Source of the DNA: Sipunculus nudus
Taxonomy: Eukaryota > Annelida > Sipuncula > Golfingiida > Sipunculidae
Reading direction: 5' to 3'
Assembly (NCBI GenBank): GCA_026874595.1
Contig: CM049313.1
Location: forward strand, 15,685,508-15,749,507
DNA length: 64,000 bases
The stretch's first letter is position 1, and each line of letters begins with the position of its first letter. The position numbers were made by a program, and so were the translations under genes. The notes beneath the pieces were generated by a model, which saw only the letters and a list, made by a program, of their open reading frames with translations, made no database searches and was not told the DNA's origin. Of the stretch, positions 49,649 to 62,370 are shown piece by piece.

Positions 49649-50550
49649 AAGTAGCCTGGGATGTCATATAATTTAGAATGAATTAATCATACCTCATGTG
49701 TCCATATCGATGGAAAAGAGTCTACAAATAAAAGTCCCTCTGAAAGGAAGTGGGTAATTGCAAGGACCACGTCTTAAATTTATATTTTTAACTTAGTTAT
49801 ATCCTGTTATAATGTTCTATTATACTTGGGCTGTTGTTTCTTAAAACAAAGTCCAGAATACTTAAATATCAGGAAACTAAAAGATTCAGAAGGATTGATT
49901 GATTGTTAGATGTTGAAATGTTACGTTTGTTCTTCACCTGTCACAGACAACGTTATAATATCTGACACTGTTCTAATTAAATTAGTTAGTTATCAGTCAT
50001 ATGTCACAGTGAATGTTGTAATCTTTTAAATTATTGTACACGTGAGAAGATTAACAAACTCAAATTAACTCAGTTATTCATCTGTCATTGAATGTGCTGC
50101 ATTCTTCAGAACTGTGGTACATATCAAAAGATGAAAATATTCAAATAAAATAAGTAATTTTTAAATAAAGAAATATGGGTTAGAAAGTTCTAAGTTCAAA
50201 TGGATATGCTTACGAGAGACTTGATTGGGTTCTGTTGGATATATCGTACAAGCCATCGGACTGATTGCATTGTGCAGGGTTGATGGCACCCACTGTGTGA
50301 GCCACAAACGTTAGCCATCTTGAAAAGTTGTATAGTTATACATAATACAACCCATCTTCGTTCCTCGTTTGTGACATGTACAACTTAATAATGTAATGAT
50401 TTTTAGTTTAAACACTTATATATCACTTCGATGAGTTTTTTATTCTGTTTTATTCAATTGTTTACGTATTAATTTTTGACATATTTCATTGTTGTGTCAT
50501 TATTTATTTAGTCATTATCATGTGATCTTCTCCTTCTTTTTCTTCTTCTC
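49645..50550. other. AT-rich interval, nothing recognised
   Basis: No feature was supported. Confidence 0.35.
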
Positions 50551-50663
50551 AATTATTATTATTATCATTATCATCATTATTATCATAATTATTATTATCA
50601 TTATTATTATTATCATCATTATTATTATTATCATTATTATCATTATTATCATAATTATTATTA

Positions 50664-50702
<39 letters not shown>

Positions 50703-50720
50703 TATTATTATTATTATTAT
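50551..50720. repeat. (ATT)n microsatellite with ATC variants
   Basis: About 170 bp of ATT trinucleotides interspersed with ATC. An apparent poly-isoleucine open frame across it is an artefact. Confidence 0.95.
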
Positions 50721-52375
50721 AGTTAATTTTATTATATATTCATATTTATTTTTGTGTTTTATATTTCTGATCTTATCCCATCTTGTATAACACTAACTTG
50801 ACTGAGCTCAGTGTCGTTAAGTTCATCTCGGCTCAGTTAAGCTAGTGATTAATATCTGACTCGGTCTGACTTAAAGTATTGCATGTCACGAAAATCCCGT
50901 AATTGGCCGGTTGCAGTCAAGTACAGGCTGTATAAGAGCTCGACCGCACCATTACAGCTGAGCCAGAGAGGCGAGGTCCGGATTGCTTATCTCTGTTGTC
51001 AAGGATAAATACTAATAAATCAACTGGTCAGCCATGTTTTCCTCTGGGTTAAGAAATATAAATGTCTGGTATAAAACTTCTTTAAGAGAATGATGGAAGA
51101 TGATAATAAATTGCTTTGTGATCGATGTGATGACAGCAAGAACGACCGTTTTAAACCTTCCGTTTGGCAGTCAGATAGGTGGGGCGACAGCCAGACGATC
51201 TCGTCTGTGACCCGTTTGACTACCAGCGTCTTAGCAAACCGCCAAACCATGCGGACGTAAGCTGACACCATGACCGGCCAGACAGCACGAGACCACGTGA
51301 TTTATGAAGCTTTCTTTTGACTGGAAAGAAAGTTTAGTAGAAGTATAGGGATGGCAAAAGATATATATCATGTTATATACTATTTAAATGAACTCGGGCC
51401 AGAAAGGCATGTTTTTAAGTATATTACTGCACATTCCGGAAGAAAAGCAACTAGAAGTAAGAAAATCGAATCAATCAGTACCAAAACTTAAAGAATGATT
51501 GGATCATGTCATACTTCTATTTTCGCTCATGTAGATTGATCATAATGTAGTTTGTTCTGTGTCCAGAGACAAATAATGAACTTAAAGTAGCGGGCGGCAG
51601 TCTTCGCAATGGTGCATAGAGCGCACTTGATAAGATTTATTAACTACAAGAAATTGACTCTCGGCTGCTTATATATATGAACATTAGAAACTGTCAGAAA
51701 GACCTGTCGAACATTTTAAATCAAATCTAATAAATTAACGCTGCGGTCTCTTAATTTAGGGTGCTTTTACAATAAATAGCGTTCCATTTAAACAGATATA
51801 CTTTGCAGATTGATCAATCAAGGAACGAATACTTGGTTTCTTTTTCCATTACTGGCAAAAAGGCTTGTGTTGGTGAACTCGGGTTAAGTAACCCTTTTTG
51901 GTGTACATGGAACCCCACTTAGGGAATCAATTTGAGATTCAAATCATAGGAATCCAATCCTGTTCTCTCTTCCGATCCACAAGCTTCGTAACTCTGTTGG
52001 TCTGGAGAGGAAACGTCATTCAATCTACTGTGGATTTTCAGTAAAGATAAAGTAGAAAACCACGGCATTCTTCTAATTTCCTGAAGGAGAATTCTATTGG
52101 TTCAAGGAGGACTTTGCTGTTTCCAACTTTGTCTAAGAAATAACTTGGAACAAACATGAATTTTACCCATGCAACTGTATTTACTTTATCCAGTCCCAAA
52201 CAAGTTCACATCACAAGTTTATAAAGGAACTGTAATAACTGTAAATAGGAGGTTAATTTTAAGTTAGTAAGTGTAACCAGCAGTAATGTGTTACAGACAC
52301 TGGCAACCAGGGGTCGCATTGATAAAGAATTTGTAATGTTTAGCCTGCACGGGTGAACAGACCGGCACAGTAGCT
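50721..52375. other. Interval without recognisable gene
   Basis: GCTGTATAAGAGCTCG at about 50927-50942 looks like a TATA box with a GC-richer stretch after it, but no open frame or LTR structure could be tied to it. Otherwise only short open frames are present. Confidence 0.3.
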
Positions 52376-52627
52376 TCATGCATGCAGTGCGTCATTTAAA
52401 GTTTGAAAATGGTGACTGCTTATATACACTACTCGTGTGATCAAAAGCTTGGACCTGAATGCATATGGGGCTAATTTTGTGAATTTTAGCTCTACAATGT
52501 TCTTTTTTATTTTATCATTTGTGAGCTTTATGTTAATTTTTGGACCACTTACCTTGTGTATAACCTGGAACATTTGTCGGCGCATTCCTGTTTCTATTTC
52601 CTTTCCTCTGATCTTGTTTTCTATAGA

Positions 52628-52988
52628 TTGTTTTCCTTTGGTGGAGGCATGCACCTACAGGGTGATATTCCAGCTATGCCCCATCTTATTATGATATTTT
52701 ATTGAGGAATGAATTATGCATGTAAAACTAAGGCATACTCAAGTTTATTGTGTTTAATGTGACTTTATGTTATAAATAAAGAAAAAAACTCTTGCTGTTT
52801 TTTAGAGTCTGATCAAGTCCTCGAAGAAATTCTTATACATTCATAGTAGACTGTCCGGGGCAGTGCGGGCAGTACTTGGTCAAAAGTCCTAAACCGACTT
52901 GACAGCTAGAGTAAGTTTATCTCTTTCCTGGAGCGAACTTATCAAAATAAGACCCCTTCCCGGAATGACATAAACACACAAATATAAT
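52628..52988. repeat. Diverged dispersed duplication, copy 1
   Basis: Phrases of this block recur in order at 57814-58692: GGAGGYATGC, AGGGTGNNATTCCAG, TAAGGCATACTC, TTCATTAYAGACTRYCCGGG-like text, AAAGTCCTAAAC, AGACCCCTTCCCGGA and TGACATRAACACACAAA. In this copy the block is compact, whereas copy 2 is split by a MITE. It could be part of an old unrecognised element. A 92-codon minus-strand frame upstream (52376-52654) is not convincing. Confidence 0.6.
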
Positions 52989-54552
52989 GTTTTCACATTA
53001 TACCTGATACCTGTCCAGAGAATTATACAGAATTCTTTAACCTGAGAACTCAGACCTTATTTTCTATTAACGGTTATTTAAAGAGCATTAAGATGCACCA
53101 AACAAAGCTCCTTTAACCCAGGGTCCACAATTGTCTTTGGAAGACAAATCGTCAGAAGTAGCTGAACTCTGATCCGTTTAATTCATCTATTTCTTTCACA
53201 TGAGATGTATGGATCCTATATATCTATGATAGTCACAATAATTAAACAATGGTTCGTATACAAGTTCTTCATAAATGAGAAAGCTTGCTTGTAGGCCGGC
53301 ATGCGTTACCTGAACACAGTTTTTAGGCGAAAATCATAAATACCGTGCATTTAATTCTTAAGGTTATTTAAATACACATTGTAACATTCACCTAACGTGG
53401 CAATACTAGTTTTTGCCCCGTATATTCTTATTTTTTCTTTTCCTTTTTCTTTGCTGTTCCACATTCATTCTATTCGTGTATGATTAAACATTCTTAACAT
53501 AATAACATTCGTGTAATTTACAACATGCAATGATAATTTTACACGCCATGGAATATCACCAAGATGTTTTGCCAAATAATTGAATATTGTCCTCGCCAAA
53601 GGAACGTTTTGTACCAACTTCCGTTTCTTCAGTCACAGCTTTTTTCGAATGGTTAAATATCATGTATCTGAATTTATTTTTACTGAAGCTGTGTAAAGTC
53701 TTGAATCATCTTCGGTCCGTGCTATTATATATATTCCATACTGAATAAAAAAATAAGATTAACATCATAGTTATGACGTTTGGATTTAAGAGCCATATGG
53801 TTTAATCAGCGTGTGTCCGCCAGGAGGCAGCATGGGCCATTTTTTCATTTCAGATTTCGAATGCATTACGGGATTTTCAGGATAAAAAGAAATATTACAC
53901 ATTTATTGCGAACAATTTCATCCATCAAGAAGTCACTAGTTCCATTTTCTTTAATGAATTCAATAATTTCATCTGCTGTACTTGCGACAAACAAAATGGC
54001 TTGCCTTCTCTGATTTACCATCACTGTTTCTAGCAACCGTCACGATGACGTTATTTGAGGTCCTGACTGGCTTGACAACGACGTGTCAGGAGCTCATTGT
54101 AATTAATGTACAATACGTACTTGATTTACCCAACATTTTATTCAATCATATTATCTTCATATGTTATGAATAAGTTTTGGATGTTGGCCTATAAGTTACA
54201 GCACCAGAGCACTGCTTTCACTGACTGCCGGGGAAGGGTGGAAATTTAAATTTGAAAATTGAATAGAACTAGGCCTGTGAAATAATTGGGTTTTCAATTC
54301 AATTCCCGATTAATGGCTTCGGATTTGATTCTCGATTCGAATATTGAACAAAAATCATAATATGCTATCGGAGATGAACATTATAATGTACCTGAACATT
54401 TAAGTGAACTAAGTAATATTTAAATCTTATATTCCTAACTTTATGTGCTAACATCTACTAAAGGATATAAGGTGGTCATTACATCAGGCATAATGTTAAT
54501 CTGATATAATCTGTTAATTAGGTATGAGGTAACGATCGAACTATAAATGATA
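52989..54552. other. AT-rich interval, nothing recognised
   Basis: Short open frames only. Confidence 0.35.
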
Positions 54553-54554
54553 TA

Positions 54555-55928
54555 CAATGGAACCTCTCCTAGTGGGCACCTCTATAAAGTGGGCACTTTT
54601 GGGCAGTCCCATTTTTCTTCTCTTTATTATGTTAAGCTAATGTGGGCACCTCTATATTCTGTAAAGTGGGCAGTTTTCGAGAGCTAATGTGGGCACAGAT
54701 TTCAGATCTCATTATATCAACTTTGTAAGTCTTCTTTTTAGCGCTTTTAAAGTTATTAAGATAATATTAATCCCTAATTATTTATTAATAATAATCATAA
54801 ATTTTAATAATAAAAATCAAAACAAATGAACCAAAATTAGAGGTGTACAAGTGAACATTGCTTAATAAAGATTATAATCTACTTGACTTGGATGCATGCA
54901 TACTAATTAGATTAATATGCCTGCATCGGCTCAAGTCAGAGATCAACCCATACTAGATGCCCTGTGCTAATTAATTAATATTTGTTTGTTTGGCTACCAA
55001 GAGTGGAAGGAAGCCCTGCTCATTCACCCAGTTAATACTCTGTGATGAGGCGCCACAGCTAAATGCCCCTCTGGCCCATCACTGGTAGTCAGAATACATG
55101 CCCACTAGACCAGGGCAGTGTTTATTTAACTGTTGTTACGTAACTACTCATACTGTTAAAATGATGTTCACCCTGGACTCTCTAATAGCAAATGCAAAAC
55201 TACAACGTGCACTTTGCTCCAAACAATATACAATCACAGACATTTTCACCAAGAAATAAGAATTGTGTCAATTTAACACGTTCATTCAAAGTGTGTCACA
55301 CATCAAATGTTTTATGGACTTCCAGGGACTGGATTAATGTTTTTGTTTTACTTACTTGTCACCTTGATATAGAATGTTTTCTTAAGATGATAGTATTTAG
55401 ATAAGTGACGTATACTATCTTTGCTTTTTTACTTGTGTATTCTTTTTATTGAAATGACTAGATTTCAAAGAATATATTATTAAGAATTATTACTTTTCAT
55501 GCTAATGCTAAACACTACGTGCTGCTTTGCCATTTTGTGCTTATAAAATAAAAAAAAAATTAATATATTTATATACAAATATATAAATATACATTTAGTT
55601 TAGCTATGTTATAGACCATCTGCACACAGCTTCCTTTTATTGTGCTTATTTTTTGTCCATACTTTTATTTAATAAAATACATATTTTCTAACAAATGTCT
55701 TGATAATTAGAAATAAAATGTCACTGAAAAACTTATAATTAAATAAAGAGAGATGATACATAAAATAAGGTAATTTAGTAATCTCAAAACATGAGTAATT
55801 ACAGCAATATATCATACTAGGGGGCAGCACTGTTACCTCGTTACTCTTACCTCCATATAGTGGGGACCTCTATAAAGTGGGCATTTTGGCCCAGTCCCAA
55901 GGGTGCCCACATTATAGAGGTTCGACTG
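54555..55928. mobile_element. Pogo/Tc1-like non-autonomous element, 1.37 kb
   Basis: TA lies at 54553-54554 and 55929-55930. The left end CAATGGAACCTCTCCTAGTG and the reverse-complemented right end CAGTCGAACCTCTATAATGT are inverted repeats, and the subterminal words CCTCTATAAAGTGGGCA and GTGGGCACC recur at both ends. Termini of the CAGTYGAACCTCTATAA type with TA targets are typical of pogo/Tigger members of the Tc1/mariner superfamily. The centre is AT-rich with no frame above 70 codons, so the transposase is missing. Confidence 0.65.
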
Positions 55929-55930
55929 TA

Positions 55931-57813
55931 ATTGAAATTTATTGATAATTGTATGTTTGCTTCGATTTGCGATTACTGAGTGGTTCCTTATCTTAAGCAT
56001 TGTTACCATCCATTTGAGAAATAGGAATAGTCCGCCGCCAACTGCTGTAATTTTCCAAAGATCCGCTCCTTAAGATCAACATACACTCAAACCTATTGTA
56101 CACGGGAAGCGAAATCTCGGAAAGAGAGGGGCACCTCCAGGATGATTACATTTCCCATCTTATTACGGAAAAATTAAGAGTTAATTGACACAGATTGGCG
56201 CCAAAAAATATTAAATTATATGAATTAGCGGGTTTCATGTACTCTTTGCTAACAGAATTAGAGAGAAAAAAATGACGCCTCCTTGACTGAAGTAATAACG
56301 TATTTCCTTAGCCTGACAGGTTGGGGCATACTGACGGAGCTAATACAGGCAGCGCATAAAAGAGTAAGAAAAACCGGAGAAAGCCAGGAGAGGTGTCGGC
56401 CGGAAGAAGACGTTATAAATTATCGTTGTTAGGTGGAAAGCTCATGAAGGAATTATGGCCGTCAGTGGAAGGTACGTTAATGCGCGTGAACTTTTGTTTC
56501 GGGGACCAACTACTTTCTTGTGCACGACTGTGAATTATCGCATGAAGCTCACGGCTCATCAGTATTAAGGCAAAGGTCACTTGGCATTTACATCCAGCAA
56601 GTTCATGTTATATTAGCTTAGTACAAATAAATTAGCACAAGCACACACTCCCACACCAACAATTGCTCTACGGACACCGTGGTAAAAAAAAGCGAGACAG
56701 CGATTTTTTAAATTTTTTTCATAACCTGGGAATTTTGGTAAATTCCAATGATACAATGATTCCATCGTTTATCAAACGGCGCCTGTGGACCAGTCGATTA
56801 CCCGAGATACCTTGGTAAATTATTCGCAGATATCGAGAAATGGGGTCCCATGAGCAAAGTTACCCAGGACATGTCCTTCATTCACACAAGGGCGCCCGCG
56901 TGGCCTTGAAGATGACCTTAATGGGAAAAATCATATGACCAGACGTATATTAATATTAAAACCTTCTGAATCAATTTTCCATACGGGGATAGAAATAATC
57001 CAGTACCCAAAACCTGTTATCATCACATAACTTTGATCAGAGGCTTCTACTGAAAAATTCCCTTTAATTTGCCAATCGAAGAGTATGAAACGTTCCTCAT
57101 CAGTGCATCTCTCCGATCTTACGCCAAAACCACTGTACGCTTTGTCCTATTCAATAAAAGAACTGGTCATGTATAGAAATTCTCTGTTCCAGGAAATCCA
57201 TTTTACTGTACCGGTAATCTCCCGTACTCGCTCTCTGCCCTGTTGCCAGCGAGATATTGGTAAAGGTATTATATTTTATTATCAAACGGAAACCAAGGAC
57301 TGTCCTAAAAACTACTCGTCATCGCAAGGTTGTACGGCTTATTGGATTTTAGCAAGCGGTTATACACTGCAGTCGTCCGAGACATCCTTTCATGTAACCG
57401 CTTCGTTATATAGCAAGGTTCTCAGGGTTCGGACACCAGGGTGCGCATGGAGCACAGAATTCTAATCATACTAATGAGAGCGTGGTATTGCATTTTGCAT
57501 CAAACCCAAATTTTTCACATCCAATACTCTCTCTGGTTGTTTGATTACACCGAAATGTTTGGCCCTATGCCAGAACGGATTTTATTAGACCAACCAGAGC
57601 GGTCTTATTAAAAGTCTGTGTTCTGTGAGCATCCGAGTGCGCAGTGCTGGTATATTAAGGCCGACAGTGACCGGATCCTCTTCTTTATCTTTACCTCTGC
57701 TGCGGAGATTATGCATTCATCCGGGTTTGTCTGTTTTAACCGATTTAAACACTGTGGAGAGACCCATAAAACGTTAGTGCGGATGCTAATAAGGCAGTGG
57801 GTCAAATTTGATC
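55931..57813. other. Interval with a 126-codon frame of unknown meaning
   Basis: The plus-strand frame 57085-57465 encodes 126 residues beginning MKRSSSVHLSDLTPK, with six cysteines but no signal peptide, membrane segment or motif I know. No splice sites flank it clearly. I do not call it a gene. The rest of the stretch is featureless. Confidence 0.3.
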
Positions 57814-58692
57814 GCTTTCCTTTTGCGGAGGTATGCGCTCTACAGGGTGCCATTCCAGTTATGATCCATCTTATTATAATATTATAATGAGGGTTGTATT
57901 TTACATGTAAAAAGTAAGGCATACTCCAGGTTATTGTGCTCAATTTGGTTTTATATTATCTATGAAGATAAACTCCATCTGGCTTTAAGCAAAGGCGCTT
58001 AGATTTGTTATTAGTGTAGATTTGGGTTAAGTTTGTTACTTTTCTGGGTCAATTCCTTATAACTATTACTTAAATGACATTTTCCTGGCGTTTTTCACAT
58101 TATATGGTCCATCTCTTTATTATTTACTTAATATTTGAGATAGGCTGGCAAGAAGCCCCCGCTGTCAGACCCTGGCACATCGGTTCAGGCTAAATTTGGA
58201 GTACATGCGTGATTGGCTGAACCATTGTTACGTCAGTGGGGTCGCCATCTGAAGACTCCAGTAGTAGACATATCAACCAATCAGAAAGTGCGTCCTCGAT
58301 TGCTATGCCATGGCTGTCGGGTCTAACAATGGGGGCTTCTTGCATGCCTATCTCAAATATTAAGTAAATAATAAAGAGGTGGACAATATAGTGCGAAAAA
58401 CGCTAGGTAAATGTCAGATAAGTAATAGCTATAATGAAATGAAGCAAAAAAGTAACAAATTTAACCGAAATCTACACTAATAGCAACTCTAGCGCCTGTG
58501 GTTTAAGAGTCTTAGTAGTTCCTGGAGGAAATCCTTATACGTTCATTACAGACTACCCGGGCCACTTCTGCATCCACGAGGATGCTGGGCCCAAAGTCCT
58601 AAACTGACATGGCAGCTGAAGTAAACTTGTCTCTTTCCTATAGCGAAATAATTAAAATTAGACCCCTTCCCGGAGTGACATGAACACACAAA
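57814..58692. repeat. Diverged dispersed duplication, copy 2, split by a MITE
   Basis: This is the counterpart of 52628-52988. Shared text runs from 57814 to about 58008 and resumes at about 58483, ending ACATGAACACACAAA at 58692. The interruption is exactly the TA-flanked element at 58011-58480. The next element (58695-59869) starts two bases after the block's end. Confidence 0.6.
58011..58480. mobile_element. TA-flanked foldback MITE with inverted repeats of about 162 bp
   Basis: TA lies at 58009-58010 and 58481-58482. The arms 58011 to about 58172 and 58319-58480 are inverted copies starting TTAGTGTAGATTTSGGTTAA and including TATTTGAGATAGGC and CAAGAAGCCCCC. They differ by roughly 10-15%. 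The loop of about 146 bp is GC-richer with the words GATTGGCTGAACC and CCATGGCTGTCG. The TA target suggests Tc1/mariner. No transposase is present. Confidence 0.8.
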
Positions 58693-58694
58693 TA

Positions 58695-59869
58695 CTGTGG
58701 TTGCTTTCTACAAAGGTTTCAAGAGTTTCCAGTTCGCGATATTCGCGAAGAGGAAATTATCGCGAAAAAAAACCTTCATTTATAAGACGCCACATCTGCA
58801 CATGTGAATAGTAATTTAAACTGTTGCCTCAATGGCATCTCGTATATACTGTGCCGATAGTATTTATATAAGCATATACATTTTATGTTTCCCGTAATTC
58901 AGTACGCTCCTGAGGCAGCGGAAATCTTGCGCTTCTAAAGAAGCAACTGATTTTCACGCTGCCAGCTTTGACCGTTTATGATATATTAAGACACCAGATG
59001 GCGGTTCGTTGCCCACTGAAATAAACGTGCGTATGATGTGACAAGCAGCCAATCAGATGCCAATAAACAAACACTCGACAGGCATATTGGCTCCGCCCAT
59101 TGCTGCGCTTCAAGCGCCGCTTGATGAGTTTCCGGTCGAATTTAAATTGCTCCCTCTGCATTCTCGCATCATCGACCGAATCGATTATGATAGTATGACT
59201 GTGTTAGCGTAGCCATGCATCTGTTGTCTGCAGAACTGAAACCAGCAAGCGAGGTGTGCACCCAGCCTTTGTTGTGACGTTTCGTTTGAATTACAGCTCA
59301 CCGGCCGAGCATTCAATGTGCCCAAGGCCCTAAGCAAACCACGTCAGGGGCAATTCTCTCTGAGCCTGTGGCCTGTTCAGACGGTTACGTGGGGCGATGA
59401 GCTGTCACTCAAAATGAAATGAACATGATTGGCTCCGTGTATTCCTCGCTTGGCTTTGTCTTCCAGCACAAGGTCTCATCTGATTGGACAAAAATACAGT
59501 GCTCCCCTCTGGTGTAGTAATTCAGGATACGAGGTCATAACAAACAGCGCCTTACGATATAGGTAGTAGCCCTATAAGTAAAGCGCTGTGTAAAAAGCGT
59601 AGTAATTCAGATATTGATAATATAAATAATACCAAGACTTTTTTTATATCTGCCTCTATTGCATGAAGAATTTTACCCTATTCGATGTTACCTTAGCTCC
59701 GAGTGCAACTGTTACGATTTTGCGACCATTTTATAGGTAACTTCTATAATAATTATTATGTACATTGCTAAGTTACTGTATGGTAATTCGCGAAAATAAA
59801 ACCATCGCGAAATACGGAAGAAGTGAAAATCGCGAATATTTAGTGTCGTGATTTTGAAGCCAACCGCAG
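58695..59869. mobile_element. TA-flanked CGCGAA-rich MITE, copy 2, interrupted
   Basis: The left end CTGTGGTTGCTTTCTAC follows TA (58693-58694), and the right end is CAACCGCAG, the inverse of the left with one change. The flanking TA on the right has become AA. Both arms contain CGCGAATATT and CGCGAAAAAA words as in the copy at 45923-46379. Removing the 699-bp insertion with its duplicated nonamer (708 bp) leaves 467 bp, close to the 457 bp of copy 1. Confidence 0.7.
58903..59601. mobile_element. 699-bp element with 9-bp target duplication, copy 2
   Basis: It begins TACGCTC and ends AAGCGTA, with the nonamer GTAATTCAG at 58894-58902 and 59602-59610. It is the same length and orientation as the copy at 41365-42063 and differs by roughly 40 scattered substitutions. 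It lies inside the TA-flanked MITE at 58695-59869. MULE-type assignment rests on the 9-bp duplication. Confidence 0.85.
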
Positions 59870-60885
59870 AATAAAGTTCCGCATTACTTTAAACAAGGAA
59901 TAAAAAAATTCCAACTGTAATAACTTAATTTAGAATTCGTGGGTTTTAAAAAGATAAATGAACACGTTGATGTGATAAGTAACAATGTTTGCTGTACTCC
60001 CACTCAGTTATGTCTCATCGATTACTTTGCTTTAAACTGCATGGCGTCATATGAAAACCTACAGGTTGGAGGCAAAACTACTGGAATATCGATGGGACGG
60101 CATTAATTACAAAGAGGGATTTTGGTCTGCGCTGGGGCGGATATTTGGTTAAAGGCGAAAATCTCAAGCCAGAGACCTTGTGCGTGATCACAATGAATTA
60201 TGGGGTCTTGCGAAGAAAGTACAGATGTTTATTTTGATTCTAACGAGACGGGTTATAATTAATGATACAACTGAAACAATTACTACAATTAATTGAGAAA
60301 CACTAACCCTTGGCGGTATCGCTTTTTTTTTACTCCATTTAATTAAATGAGAATTTATATATTCGGAGTAAAATATTTAATTCTTGTCCTCGAGAACCCT
60401 TCGTTCTATTCAATATGTTACATTAGTTTAATTTATTGTTCGGTAAATTATGAAGATATCTTTCTTTCTGCCAGCCGGCCGAAGTACGGATTCAATTTTG
60501 AAAATTTAATTAGAAAATGTTGCTCAATTATTTATCCCAATCAAGACTGGAATCGCAAATGTAACAAGATAACGTGGTATAGGCTTAACTGTTATTTAGG
60601 CTCTCACGCAGTTAATTGACACGAGGCGAAGGGACCAAGATGACTGAGGCACCTTTTACAATATTTCCCCTTATATAGTTCTTAAATGAAATTATTTTAG
60701 TTAACAGGAACATAATGAAATTTTTCATGTTGGTTTAGGTATGAAAAAAAAATTCTTTATGGTACTTCTTGAAGGAATTCCTTTATTTGTTTGATGAACT
60801 AGTTGTTCTTTTTATTTCAGATGGAAAAACTGTTTTAACATTAAAAACATAACTTCAGTGCAATAAACAATGATCCCTCCCTTTA
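59870..60885. other. AT-rich interval, nothing recognised
   Basis: A 90-codon frame at 60347-60619 has no motif. Confidence 0.35.
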
Positions 60886-62370
60886 CAGACACCCATCTAT
60901 CACCAGTCAACTCTCTGACAAGGGTACCTCTTTATCACAAGCATTCTTCTTTTTTTGCAGGCATCTCTTTATTACAGGCAAGTCCCTATTACGGGCTCCT
61001 CTCTATTACGGGCACCTCTCTATTATGGGCACCTCTCTGTTAAAATCACCTCTTTATTACAGGCTCCTCTCTTTTACGGACAACTCTATGTCACGGGCAC
61101 CTCTCTTTAATGGGCATCTCTCTATTATGGACACTCCTTTATCACAGCCTCCTCCTTATTACGGACAACTCTCTGTCACGGGCACATCTCTGTTATGGGC
61201 ATCTCTCTATTATGGACACACCTTTATCACAGCCTCCTCCTTATTACGGACAACTCTCTGTCACGGGCACATCTCTGTTATGGGCATCTCACTATAACGG
61301 ACACCTCTTTACCGAAGGCTACTCTCTATTACGGACGTCTATATGACTTCTCTTTTATGGGCATCTCTCTATAACGGACACCCCTTTATCAAAGGCTACT
61401 CTCTATTACGGACATCTATCTGTCATCTCTGTATCACGAGCTTTTATCTGTTCCGGACATCTCTCTGTTATGGATAACTCTCTATCACAGGCTCTACTAG
61501 GGGCTTCTCTTTATCACAGGCTCCTCTGTATCACGGGCACCTATCTATCATGGACTCCTCTCTATTACGGGCATCTCTCGATCGCGGGCTCCTCTCTGTG
61601 ACGGGATCCTCTCTCTTTTGGATAACTCTATCTATCACAGGCTCCTCATTGTTACGGGCTCTAATATGGACACTTTTCTATTATGGACATCTCTCTATAT
61701 TGGGCAGCTCTCTATTACGGGCCCCTCTCTGTTACGGACACTTTCTTATCTCAGACTGCTCTCTATTACAGACATCCCTCTGTCATGGGCTCCTCTCTGT
61801 TACGGGCACTTCTTTATCACAGGCTCTCTCTATTATACGGGCATCTCTGTTTCACGGGCTCCTCTCTGTTACGGGCACCTCTTTAACATGGGCATGTATT
61901 TATTACGGGCATCTCTCTATCACAGCCTCCTCTCTATTACGGACAACCCTCTGTCACGGGTACCTCTCTGTTATGGGCATCTCTCTATTACGGATACCCA
62001 TTTATCCAAGGCTACTCTCTATTACGGACATCTATCTGTCATAGGCTCCTCTCTATTACGGACACCCCTATGTCATGTCATGGGCTCCTCTCTATTACGG
62101 GCACCTCTTTATCATGGGCATATCTTTATTACGGCCCTCTCTCTCTTTTACAGGCACATTTCTATCACGGGCTCCTCTCTATGAAGGGCACCTCCTTATT
62201 ACGGACAACTCTCTACGAAGAGCATCTCTGTATTCAGGCATCTAACTCACGGGCTTTTCTTTATCACAGGCTCCTCTTTATTACGGAAATCTCTCAATCA
62301 CGGGCACCTCTCTGTTCAGGGCACCTGTTTTACGGACAACTCTCTACTACGAGCTTCTTTTTATTACGGG
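60886..62370. repeat. 17-bp minisatellite, about 87 units, with higher-order repeats
   Basis: The consensus unit is close to TCTCTATTACGGGCACC. Consecutive 17-base blocks such as TCTCTGTCACGGGCACA, TCTCTGTTATGGGCATC and TCTCTATTATGGACACA tile the region. Groups of five units recur: TCTATTATGG at 61121 and 61206 are 85 bp apart. Because 17 is not a multiple of 3 and the unit has no stop in any phase, all three plus-strand frames stay open for long distances (for example 188 codons at 61618-62184), giving repetitive SLLRAPL-like peptides. I interpret these as artefacts of the repeat. Confidence 0.9.

Noticed and set aside
50489-50722. Open frame with a long poly-isoleucine tract
   Set aside because: It is the translation of the (ATT)n microsatellite.
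57085-57465. 126-codon open frame
   Set aside because: No motif, signal peptide or splice context was found, and one frame of this length is not surprising in 64 kb of six-frame reading.
61550-62184. Overlapping open frames of 164 and 188 codons that look like a repetitive hydrophobic protein
   Set aside because: They lie wholly in the 17-bp minisatellite, whose unit lacks stops in every forward phase, so openness is expected without selection.
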